From: Sphagnum compactum
Taxonomy: Eukaryota > Bryophyta > Sphagnopsida > Sphagnales
Length of the DNA: 64,000 nt
Reading direction: 5' to 3'
Assembly: GCA_965153455.1 (NCBI GenBank)
Contig: OZ234503.1
Span: 10,979,118-11,043,117 of the forward strand
Under the pieces are notes generated by a model. The model was not told where the DNA came from. It did not search any database and worked only from the letters and a program-made list of their open reading frames with translations. This document shows positions 23,915 through 35,105 of this stretch, piece by piece. The position numbers were made by a program, and so were the translations under genes. Each line of letters starts with the position of its first letter. Position 1 is the first letter of the stretch.

Positions 23915-26900
23915 TTCGTTCAGCTCCTATGAGACACATTCAACATAATGATCTAGATCCCCTTAGCCCCAACCTCCAACACATTGGGAGTGTGTTATCT
24001 GGCTTTACAATAAAATTTGAATTTTTTGTATTTTTCCCAACTCTCCAAAAAATATGATTGGTAAGGGTATGTTTGACATGCATATGTTTTTAATTCATGG
24101 GAAGAAATTATCAATGCATAAAACTATTCAAAGTCATCCCAAATTAAGTTCTGGTCTATTGTTTTGTGTAGGCAATAGGTGTGTACAACAAATTATGATT
24201 TTTTTGAGTTGGATGAAATATGCCTTTCTTATGACCACTTAGATTGTATCTATGGACTATAGAACTTTGCACCCAATAGTAACATAGAAACTTCCTAAAC
24301 TTTTGGTTGTGAAATTGATCTATTGCAACCTTTACTAATTGTCCCTTTACATTAACCTTTGAATCCTAATTTTTTATTTCTTCTTAATAACATTAGAATT
24401 TGAAGTTTGATGTTCAAGCTCTTGTAACTTTTCTTTAGCTAATATAATGTCTGTATTTTGCTGATCTACCTATTGTGGCTCTCTTTGGCCACTTTAAGAT
24501 GCCTTCCTTCTCCTTGTTGGGTCAAAACTTGTAACTAGGAGACAAAAAAGGGCATCAGATGTTAGACATAATTATTCAAAATCAAACATTCATATTTTTA
24601 TTACCATTTAAGACCATAGTATTCATGGCAAGTTAGTCCTTTTTTCTTTCATATTAATGTCAAGGAATTTAGAGTAAAAATTCATTTGATCCAATTTTAA
24701 GTTTTGATTTTAATTTAAAACATTTAAAAATGTACACCTATTGTGTTAGAAGGAGTTAATTTTGCAAAGGACTATTAAAATGATTCATATAATAAAAGAA
24801 TTTTTATTGAAAAAAATATAGATGATAAAAACATATTAGCTGCACTAAAAAAACACTCATAATTTTTAAACATAAAACTTTAAAAATTCAAAAAATGTTT
24901 CAAAAATGTTTCAAAATTTCAAAGCTTCAAGAGTCATTTACCACATATACATGGGTTATAATGTATGATGTATTAAAGAAATTTATAGCTTAAAATATAA
25001 TAAAATTAAAGAATGTGAAAATTTAATTTTTGGTGATGACTTAAAACTTAGATCATTTTCCAAGATGAAACATTGAATCTATAAGGAATCAACACACTTT
25101 TAAAAATTCTTATTTATTCAATAATGACTAACAAAAAAACTGTGATGCATTGGGGAAAATTTAAATATTTTTAAAAACAAGTTACAAAACATTTCATTCA
25201 AAAATTCATTTGCATATGAAAGTTATTTTTGGGGAAAAAGACTTGCAATCCTTTTTCAAAGTAATCCATTTGGCTCTTAGTTACAGGTTTTGACCTTGTT
25301 GATGTGCTAGGACTTGTGTTTCTAATGTACTCTCTACAACTCCTTCTATGTTGCTTGACCTTTGCTATCTAACCCATATGCTCTCAAAATGTGAATAAAA
25401 GTTTGAGACTTTCACAGCTTTGAAGTTCTAACATGTTGAAATTTTTTTGCTTGTGAATTTGAAAGATAGAATTGTGTATCCAAACTTGCACCATAGTCTT
25501 GTGAATTTGGGCATGTTATTTTTGGTGGGAATGGGATGTGCTTGGACTTAGCGAGAAATTAAAAGCCTTTCCTTAATTCATGTGTAGTTGTTGTTTTTCC
25601 ATTGGATTTTCATAAACCCTAATCCTTGTTTATGGTTAGTTATGTACTATTTAACATGACCTATGCACCCGATCACCAAACTTGTTATAGTCATTTTACT
25701 CTGCCTATCACCAAACACTCATTTCTAGCCCAAAGTTGGGGCCCTTGCAAAATTGGGCCATTTTTTTCCCATAACCAAACATTAAAAATACCCCCCCCAT
25801 GTTCCCCCCTTGCATAATGAAAATCAACTCATGTCCCATCACCAAACTAGTCCCTTGTAAAATATTCAAAACTTTTACAAATCTCCCTACTTAAATCCCT
25901 AATCCTGAACACTAAAATTTGATGGCTGGCAACTGATATGAAAAACCAAAACATTTTTTTTCTCAACCAAGTGTTTGGTAATGGGTGAAAAAGACAACGC
26001 CAATAAGATTTTTTGTGTTCTAATACAGGCCAGTTGCTGCACTACGGGTGCTCGATGACTGGCCTGTGTTTGGTGATGGGCTGGTTTACCTTAGTCCATA
26101 AGAAGATTATCTGATCTTAGCATTCAGATATACCATATCTTGGTCACCTTCGGACACTAAATCACTTTGGGACAATAATTATACTTACTGATTTCAGAAA
26201 TTTCAAAAAAAAATTAAAAACTAAAATAGAAGAATTTGTGAAGGGAAATAAAAAATCTTTTAAAAAATCTTGGAATATCCTTTTTTAAAAAACATGAAAT
26301 CTTGAACATACAAAAATTATTCAACACTGAAATGTGGAACAAGAACACATGTCAAGGAAGAACATAACAATCCTGACATCGCTAATACAAATACAAGAGT
26401 GTGAACTAGAAAGGCATCGTCTGTCACAAATTGGCTATATACGGGAATATATTCTTCACTCTTGACCCAAATCTTTAAAAATTGAATATATTTATATTCT
26501 TACGGATAAGATATCTCACCCTCCTTAACCCTAACAAAACATCTACACTTGCCAACTCGTTTTTTTTTTGGAGTTATTTTATACTTTTTATGTGAATGAG
26601 ATATAAAATTAATTTATTCCCTTTGTCACTCACTACAATTTTTTTAAAAATTCTATGAGAGATATTCATGAATATAAAGAATTATACCCTCCATGCCTTC
26701 CAAATACCAAACCACAAGTAATAAATAATTGATGACAGACTTTCCCAAAAGAATGTAGTTTTTCAAAAAACTGGGTTGGTTCCAACAGCTCCAATCTGAA
26801 TATTTCAGAATTTCACCAGCACTCAATAAGGATGTTAACTCCCATAGAGATAATGGGTTATACCAGTGTTTTAAACAATTACCTTAATGAAACAGGTCTC

Positions 26901-27005
26901 AGAAAATTCAGCAAAGTGAGGTCAAGTTTTTTTTTTTGTTTTTTCCTTTTCTGAATTGCTGAGCAAATTCAGAATCCTAGTCTCGCAAGAGTACTTTATA
27001 TGGAA
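23915..27005. other. AT-rich intergenic DNA
   Basis: I see no gene. The stretch may include the 5' part of the transposon whose transposase lies at 22.5-23.9 kb, but no terminal repeat could be assigned. Confidence 0.4.
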
Positions 27006-27205
27006 TACCGTAGTACCTTGGCCATTTCAACACATGTCCATTGAATACTTTGAGAAAATGGACATTTCAACAAATGGAATATTCCTAAATATTCCCTATT
27101 TTCCTTTCACAATATTTTATGATTTGGAAGAAATAATTTTTGAAAATTTCAACATTTCTGAAAATAATATAATTAGTGTGGAATTGGCCAAGGTACAAGG
27201 GTAGT
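27006..27205. mobile_element. small inverted-repeat element (MITE-like), copy 2
   Basis: The left end TACCGTAGTACCTTGGCCAT followed by TTCAACAC is answered at the right by GTGTGGAATTGGCCAAGG then TACAAGGGTAGT. The arms are inverted over about 28 bases with few mismatches. The interior block AAATTTCAACATTTCTGAAA followed by ATAATATAATT is the reverse complement of the interior of copy 1 (7060-7293), so the two insertions are in opposite orientation. It is about 200 bp and non-coding. Confidence 0.6.
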
Positions 27206-27314
27206 CTTCGCCCCAGAGATATGGGTACAAACAAGCACATGCTTATGATGTGGAATTCTGCAACAATGGCGGGAATGGGAATTGGGACCAACGGTTGTTT
27301 TTTTAATCAATTCT

Positions 27315-27856
27315 GTGTTGTAGCCAGAGTGGCAACGATCCACAGGAAGATTTAGCCAAATTTGGGTACATGCAAAATATTCAAAGTAAAATTATTGAAA
27401 CATCCCTCTATAATTATTTGCTACCCTACTTGAACCATGTATAGAAACCTAGTGATTTTTCTTTCTGGCTATTGAAAGTCTCAAAAAGCACATGATTTAG
27501 CACTTTTAATTTTTAATATATAGTTTTTTCTGCCTATATACAGCCAGCCAAGAAAAAAAAGGGTGGGAGGGATCCACAGTCAATCAGTGTTTCATTGGTC
27601 AAAATTTTGTGTTGTAGCAATGATCCACAGGAAGATTTAGCCAAATTTGGCTACAAGCTAAATAGGAAAGTAAAATTTCAAAACATCCTTCTATATTATT
27701 GGCTAAACGAACTTGAAGCAAGTACCGAAACCTAGTGATTTTTCTTAAATTTCAGTGAAATGCTGGCTATTGAAATTCTCCAAAAGCCCATGATTTTGGC
27801 ATTTAAAATCGTTAATATATAGCTTTTTGGCTATACATATATCAAGCCCGAAAACA
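27315..27856. repeat. direct duplication (about 240 bp units) of a dispersed repeat, upstream of the peroxidase
   Basis: Units of about 27315-27556 and 27608-27856 share a GTGTTGTAGC start and ATCCACAGGAAGATTTAGCC then AAATTTGG. They also share AAACATCCNTCTATA, GAAACCTAGTGATTTTTC, TGGCTATTGAAA and TTAATATATAG. They belong to the dispersed family with the palindromic core AGCCAAATTTGGCT that occurs elsewhere in the window. The second unit ends about 330 bp before the peroxidase ATG, so it lies in that gene's promoter region. Confidence 0.7.
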
Positions 27857-28184
27857 GGCTGGGAGTGGAGACTGTAAATTGTATTAAAGCCAGGCGCAAT
27901 GCAACTCTCTTCTTCGTCTTCACCCAGTTCTGCACCTGTGAGTTTCGACTAGTTTTGCTTTGGACTGGACCTCAGTCATTGCCCATGAAATTTTTCCACT
28001 GAAGTTTTGTCACTGTAACACTCTTTTAGACTTTCTTGTGCAGAGCAGAGGCGTTTGGTAGTTAGCGGAGGCTCATTCCCTGGATCTGTTCAGGAAGTTT
28101 GTGGGATGTTTTTGGTTGGCTCAGTTTTAGCAACGTTAGTTAGCTAGCAATCTAGCTCTGCTGGTCCTAGCTCCAGAAATTTTA

Positions 28185-29196
28185 ATGCCGGTTTCTTTCA
28201 AAGGTGTGATCAGTGTGGTCAACACCCGAGTTCTCTTCGCGGTGTTTCTTCTTCAGTCAGTCTGTGACTTGAAGCTGCCTGCAGTAAAGGCCGATCTTGA
28301 AATTGGATATTATCGGAATAACGGCATCTGTCATTGCGCTGAGGACATAGTCGCGAGGGTCGTCCATGACGCGTACTTGGCAGATCGCACGGTCACAGCT
28401 ATCTTAATCCGCTTGCAATTCCACGACTGCTTTGTCCAGGTATAAAATCTATCGCAACCCAAAAACTGACCAACGGTAACAGATATCAAATTTCTGAACT
28501 TCAGCTCGGATGCTGCAATAAAATACATTAGCCATGCTTTTGTAACATATTATCAAATGTTGGAGGACTTTGAAACGCTCCCAGTAGTCTCCCACTGATA
28601 ATATAGATATGCAATAACATGCAGAAGAAATTACATAATAAGCCGCCGACAATTCAATTTCTGCTGTTTTCTTTATGTCTCAAATACAGGGTTGTGATGC
28701 ATCCATAATGGAGACTGGAACATTCTCAGAACAAACTTCACTAGCCGATTTGAGTGTGAGAGGGTATAACGTCATTAAAGAAGCCAAGGCAGCTCTGGAA
28801 GAGTTTTGCCCTGGAAGGTTATGTCCCAACATAAGTGACTTCTCAGACCCAAGGATGTACACCAAAGTGTCGCTGGAGTTCAAGTCACAGTTTAGATGGG
28901 ACTTGGGCTACTTCAGGAACGTGAGACTGAAGAGAGGATTGCTCCGCATCGACGACGAAATTGGAACTGATCCAGCAACTCGTCCCCAATTCAACCAAAT
29001 CGCCTCCTCTAATTTCCTTTTCGACCGAGAGTTCATCCAGTCCCTCTATAAAATGAGCCAAATCGGTGTCATCACTAACCCTGCTCTTGGAAACATCCGA
29101 AAAGTTTGCCACATCGCAGGAGCTCCCACAACCACAACCATTTCCATGCCATTGCAGCTGGAGGAAGTAGTCTTGGAAGCACATTCCGCATTTTGA
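28185..29196 (+). CDS. class III peroxidase with internal deletion, 253 aa, probably inactive
   Basis: Exon 1 is 28185-28439, a GT..AG intron follows, and exon 2 is 28690-29196. A hydrophobic N-terminus suggests a secretion signal. Distal haem residues are present: R76 and H80 in RLQFHDCF, followed by GCDAS (86-90) across the splice site, which is a classic class III intron position. After EEFCPG (residue 127) the sequence jumps straight to RLCPNISDFSDPRM and then the C-terminal part, with GYFRNV, KRGLLRIDDE, TDPATRP, KMSQIGVIT and IRKVC. Family members have 310-350 residues. The missing ~100 include VSCADIL and the SGAHTIG block with the proximal histidine that ligates haem iron. The frame stays open across the join. 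Normal enzymes use H2O2 to oxidise phenolics in the wall; this product should not bind haem properly. It may be a recent pseudogene. Confidence 0.8.
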
Positions 29197-29420
29197 AAAG
29201 AGCTCTAAAATTTGCAAAATATTATTAAATGCAATTTACAATAGTATTTGTATAAATGCAATTTCTAAATATTAGGTACATTTCAACGTCAAAGCATTCC
29301 GAATTTTGTAACGGGATTTCAATGGGCCTTTGATCATGGATTGTTTTTGCGCATCCTTTTGTTTGAGAGTTGAAGAAAGTTAAAACAAACAAAAGTGGGT
29401 GAGAAACATTCACAAACACA
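29197..29420. other. 3' flank of the peroxidase
   Basis: AT-rich sequence after the stop, with no AATAAA recognised within the first 100 bases. Confidence 0.3.
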
Positions 29421-29556
29421 ACATCAAAATATGTTTTTCATGATTATAATTTCATAACTATGTTTCAATTTTAATCATGTAATTATAACATCAAAATGTG
29501 TCTTTCATGACTACCACATTTTATAACTATGTTTTATTTTTAATCATGTAATTGTA
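29421..29556. repeat. two-copy tandem repeat, unit 67-69 bp
   Basis: Units 29421-29487 and 29488-29556 both begin ACATCAAAAT and end TTAATCATGTAATT plus GTA or ATA, with scattered substitutions between. Confidence 0.8.
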
Positions 29557-32500
29557 GTATATTAATTGTTTAACTTGTGATTATTATGTGACTATGATAC
29601 CAACTATATTGTAATTACATGGTTACACTGCAATTGGATGAATAGATGCTAATTATTATTTATGAATTAACAATTTATTAATTATGCAATTTTTTGGTCC
29701 TAATTTAAAGGAGAGAATTGCATTGTTTTCTATTTGAAAACTTTTGTAGCTTTGAAAAGCATAATTAATGAAAATATAATATTTGTCAACTTTATCACAT
29801 ACTGTGCATGTTTAAGAAAATTGATTTTGTACAATTTTTTTATTTCACAATTTTTTTTCTTCTTATCATGAGGCATAAACATGTTAAAGTATTAGGTGAT
29901 AATGTAAAAAAATAAAATTGTAAAATTTGAGATTTAAAAAGTAGGACAAATTTTTTGAACATGAACATTTAAATTACATGAAGATATGTAGTATGATATG
30001 AATTTTTTTTTCAAAGCTTAAGTTGTTTTTATTTGTTTTCCAACCTACTTTTACTTTTCTTTTTTTTGATTTGGTGTTATTGTCCCATTTTGCATAAAGT
30101 AAAAAAAAGTAGTACAATTATAACCTTTTATTTTTTAAATTCATTAGTATGGTTACCTTTAAAAATGTTTAAAACATGTTTTACCATGTTACAAACACAA
30201 AATGTATTTGTATTTCATATAATAAAATAGGTCTTCAGTGCTTCAAACTTACATAAGAAAAAAATTACTTTTGAAAGGCTTTACGTTGTCATAATTGAAT
30301 ACTCAATCTCCAAAAAATGTATTATCAATATGCATGATGGGCTCAAATGTTAATAACAAATTATTTGAATAGTTTGACTTGGAACAAGTATTAGATATAA
30401 AACTTGCAATAAATAAATAAAATAATTCGAATAATAATATAGATTGGGGATGACCATATATGGTTTATTTAATAGGGTTAGTACATCCCAAAATTTATGA
30501 CATTGGTAAAAAGCTTAAAATTCAAAAATGAAAAATCTAATTTCCACTTACTTTTTGAGCAAGGATCACTAGTTTATTTATTTTAGCATGCTTGTGCCCC
30601 ATGAAATTTGGCACAAAAAATTTACTAATTAAAAATTCTAACACATGAAGTGATTTTGGAGGGATTTTAAGTGTGGAAGTAAGAAAAATAATAAAAACTG
30701 CTAAATTTTTATAGTTGATTTAAAGTGTTCAACCACCACCACTTGTTTTAAAATTTAAAAGCTAGATGGATTAGAGTGGTTTACCTAAAGCTTTTACATG
30801 GAATAAATTGTGTTCTTGAACCTCAAGGTACTATATGTTTTATATTTGTTGAGTTCAAAGTTTCAATGTTAATGTGATGCTCTGTAAAATGTATTCATTA
30901 TGTGCAACAAATTGAGAGGTGCAAATGCAAACAATGGCAACAAGATGCATTCATTGCAAGTTGTTTGGTTGTAAAAGGTTGTTTAAGTGTGCAATGCACT
31001 ATAATCTACAAGCCTCAAGGTATTTGTTGAGGTTGTAAACTTGAACTCCAAGGTATTCATTGAGGCTTAAAACCTTGAATGCACATTGTAGCATTTCCAT
31101 TGTGTAAACGACAACAATGGCCCATAGGGAATTATTCGAAGACTTGAATACAAAGAGATTTTTTAGGCTGTTAAAGTGCATAAAATCTTGTTGTTGTAGG
31201 AGTTAATATGAGAGTTATTGTAGCTATTTGAATGTTTAAGGTGGCCCAAAAACCAAATTGATTGTGCACATCAAATCTTGCAAAGTAGTTTGAAGTTTGA
31301 TTCAGGGCCCAAAATTTTGCATCAACATTGAAATTCTACTACATAAAGGTATTCAAGTATCACTCATTTGCTTCACTTCCATTTTCATGTAGAATTTGAT
31401 TTGGGTAAAAGCATTGAACATTCCACAAAAAAAAGTAGTTTTGATTTTTTTGGTGTGCACAATGCCTTTTCCAAACCACATTTCAATCTTTCAAGCCATT
31501 TTGTCAAATTTTTTTGAAAGGATCTTTAATGAAAATTTAATGATCGTTCTCAAAAACTTGAGAAATTCCAAAAGGTTAATTCAAAGAGATCAAATGAAAA
31601 GAAGTATCAATTATCCAAGTTAAAAAATAATAATCTTTTAAAATCTCAACATGACTTAGTAGATATATAAAGAGGGACAAGACATTGGAAGCAAAATTGA
31701 TGTTGGAGTTGACGAAAGCATGAAATTGAGAAAGAGAGATCTTGAAGTAATGTTGTCAAAGTGAAAGAAAGACCTAGTTGTAAGATGTACTTATTTGAAG
31801 GTTAGGTTAAAATAATCAGAAGCAAAGTATAAGACCAAACAAGCAAAGAAATTGGACATGTATCACAAGGAATGAGTTAATGAGAAAGTTAATGGCAAAA
31901 TACAGCTACTTTATGTACCTACCTTTATAAAAGGCACGCACCCATGCGTTATGGAATTTTATTACATATTTTGTAATTATAAAATAAAATAAGATTTCCT
32001 TTGACCCTCTTGACTTCAAGTGTGAGAGATAGGTCTAGGGATCATAAACACATAATGGCAAGGAGTAAGGACACTCCACTTCCTCCTTCCTAAGTTGAGG
32101 TATATAGAGAATAAGTCTAGGGATTAAAAATTACAAACCAAATTCAAAATTAAAACTATTGGTACAAATTATAATTTGAATTTAAGAATATTTAAATTTT
32201 TTTGAAAGTCTTTTATCACATGTAAATGGGGTATAATGCACATGATGTATAAAGAACATTTGTAAATTATAATATATGAAAATGAACTAAGATATACTGA
32301 ATGTATTTTACATTGTAATTTGATCATTTTTCAAATGCACCACAAGACATGCAAATTTTGAAAATGAATGCATATTCAACAATGATAATCATGTACCTAC
32401 AAATTATTGGAATGATCCTCAAATAGGTAACACAATGCCAATATTTATCTTTCATGATAGAACATTTTGCGATTATGTCTTAATATAGTTATGTAATCAT

Positions 32501-34341
32501 GTGTCCTTCCTCATACACATTTAGTCATCTTGTGACTACATTGTGATTGCATTATGACTACATGACTACAATTGCATTGCGATTACATGACTACAACTAC
32601 TTTGGGATCACATTATGACTACATTATGACTACATGATTATTGTACTTAAAGTTAGTAAGTTATTTGGGTACTATTACTAACTACCTAGGTACTTATGAA
32701 ATAGGTACCTACTAGGTAATACCTACGATTGACTATTTAAGTAGTTACTAGGTAGGTTATATATTATTAAGTATGTGCCTTAAATAGGTAGCTAGGGTTG
32801 GCTATGTAAGTAAGTTAAAAAAAATTGTTTATGATAATATGGTGACAACTTTTATCATGTAAAATAATGTGCTACAATGGTTAAGGTTCATCCTTCAATG
32901 TGAAGTTGAGGGGTTCAAGTTTTCACAATTACAACCTCCTCCTATAAAGCTAATTAGGTTATATTGTTACTAGTTAGTTCTTATATTCCTAGATAGGCTA
33001 GGGCCTATGTATTTTTAACATGTAGGTTAGGTTTTTAGCCTATCATACTTTAGGCTTACCTAGTTTAGGCTAGTAGGCTAAGAATATATATATACATTGA
33101 TGTTCTTCATGATTGTAGGTGCAAAAATTTTAGTCGTTAAAGACATTGTGCTTCATGACTATAGTTGCAAAAAACATTTAAATTATGACGTGTCCTATTT
33201 GACTACATATTCATGTAGTAATGGATTAGGGTTTTGGTGTTGTGTAAAGTCATGTTCTAAAAGAGAATCATTCAAACATTCCAAATAGACAAAAAATATT
33301 TTTTGGGCCATAGGACTCATGGAGTTTGTGGATAGAGTAACTCTTAGATCGTTCTTTCGATTGTGAACGTGCCCCTTTTTATGATTAAAACCAAAATATA
33401 AAATGAAATGGACAGGCTTTTCCTTTCGAAAAATTGTGTTTTCATAATTCTAATAGTGATGATGATGACGATTCAGAGCTCGTTTAAGTAGGAAAACTTA
33501 AAATTTCATAAGTCATAGTCATCACTCGGACAATTCCAAATTGGAATATGTTTAACCCATTTCCATATAAATGAACTTGTGTCTTTTTAGATTTGAGTTA
33601 CACACACACACACACACATATCTCCAACACCATGTTCACAAGTAAATTTTGAATATCTTCTAAGCCATCAATTTGCATCCCATTTCTCTACAATTGAATT
33701 TGAATTTAATTCAACTGAATAGTAATCCAATTGTTGATTCGAATTAAGTTGAATTGGAATTCAATTTCAATTCAAATTGCATGCAATGCCATTCAATATT
33801 GTCATTCAAAATGGAACTTAATTTTCACATTGAAATCAATTCATTTTTTTACCTAATTGATCATTGTTAGTAGTGTGCAACAACATAGAGTGCAAGTGAA
33901 TAAAGGCCAACAGTATAGATCAACGTTTTATCAATGAGATACAAAGCAAACCAGATACTGTATGAAGTTGGACAATAGATAGCCAAAAATATATAAGGAA
34001 TTTTTAAACCTTTTCCTTTCATAAGAAAATTTGACTAATGTCTTATGCATGATCTCCACTTCAGCAACATCACAAAATTGGGGGAAAAAACACTGTTACA
34101 CAGTGGGAGGGTAAAAATTTGTCAAGCTGTGAAAGGGCATTCAATGCAACCCTTGTCTTTGACTCTGACGCACTTTAAGGGAAAAACAAAAAACTTTATC
34201 TGTCACAAGAAACATGGGTTGATATTGATGAAACCCTGGTGTTAGATTGTCAAAAGACATGTGTCCTCCTGGGGTTGCGAAACGTTCAAAGCCTTGGCCT
34301 TCTATGGATTTGAGAGGAATAGTCACCTTCTAATCTTCTTA
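29557..34341. other. AT-rich intergenic DNA with simple repeats
   Basis: I see no gene. Notable patches are a series of GACTACATTATGACTACATG-like words (about 32525-32640), a TAGGTAGG/ACTAGGTA-rich stretch (about 32660-33080) and an (AC)n tract near 33600-33618. Confidence 0.45.
32867..32945 (+). repeat. possible tRNA-derived SINE head
   Basis: The segment has GCTACAATGGTTAAGG, resembling a Pol III box A. About 30 bases later comes GGGGTTCAAGTTTT, resembling box B (GGTTCRANNCC), at tRNA-like spacing. It does not fold as a clean tRNA. A SINE head is an inference; a second, weaker example is at 58345-58400. Confidence 0.3.
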
Positions 34342-34504
34342 GAGCACTTCCATCCCAGTCCACCAAGCAACCCTTCAATTAAGAATAGTCCCCTTCTAAT
34401 TGTCTTCGAGCATCTCCATCACATTACACCAAGCAACCCTTCAATTAAGAATTTTAGTCCCCTTAGAGCGTCTCCATCACATTACACCAAACAACCCTTC
34501 AATT
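34342..34504. repeat. three-copy tandem repeat beginning GAGCATCTCCATC
   Basis: Copies start at 34342, 34408 and 34466. Each has a GAGCNTCTCCATC start and CACCAAGCAACCCTTCAATT; the first two continue AAGAAT(TTT)AGTCCCCTT. The GAGCATCTCC start resembles the termini of the Harbinger-like MITEs in the window, so this may be an amplified MITE end. Confidence 0.7.
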
Positions 34505-34559
34505 GCAACCTGGTGATGAGTGGTGACGAGACTTGAGAAGCCCGTAGATATTAGCAGGG

Positions 34560-35100
34560 AAGATCAACGAAAATCGACCGCCCCTGTCGAATGGGTGGCG
34601 GCTGCAAAATCAGCCGCCCCTTGCAGAATGGGTGACAGTTGATTCTGTCACTCACCTGCTCTTGAGTCACTACATGTGGTCAGTCTTGGTGCCCTTACCT
34701 ACCATTGACGTCAGTGAGCAAGCATAGAAGGCCAGTCTGCCAGGTTGCAGCATCCGAAAGCTTCACCAGGGATGGCTTAACGGGCAGAAATCAGCATTTC
34801 TACAAGGCATTTTGCCAGGTGTGCACTCCACAGGATTCCCGGGAATTGCTTACCTGGCAAAATCAGCATTCTAAAAGGTGTTCTGCCTTTGGGAGGGGGA
34901 AGTACAAGCTAGAAAGCAAGTGCAAAGAGCATGGACCATTAGTAGAGTCAAGAGAGGAGCATGGAGCAATAGCGTTGTGAGAGTTAGCTTACACAGCAGA
35001 ATCAGCATTCTGTGGCCTGGGCCATAGAAGGTCCTCCTGTCAAGCGTGCCCTCCAAAAGCTACCCGGGTTTGCTTACCTGGTATAATCAGCATTTTATGG
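34560..35100. repeat. irregular repeats around GCTTACCTGGCANAATCAGCATT
   Basis: The word CAGAATCAGCATTCT or a close variant, usually preceded by GCTTACCTGG, occurs near 34787, 34860, 35000 and 35080 at uneven spacing (about 70-140 bp). Upstream, GTCGAATGGGTGGCGGCTGCAAAATCAGCCGCCCC (34587-34621) holds an inverted GGCGGCTG/CAGCCGCC hairpin, with a related GCAGAATGGGTGACAG nearby. No coding frame is convincing. Confidence 0.5.
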
Positions 35101-35105
35101 CCTGT

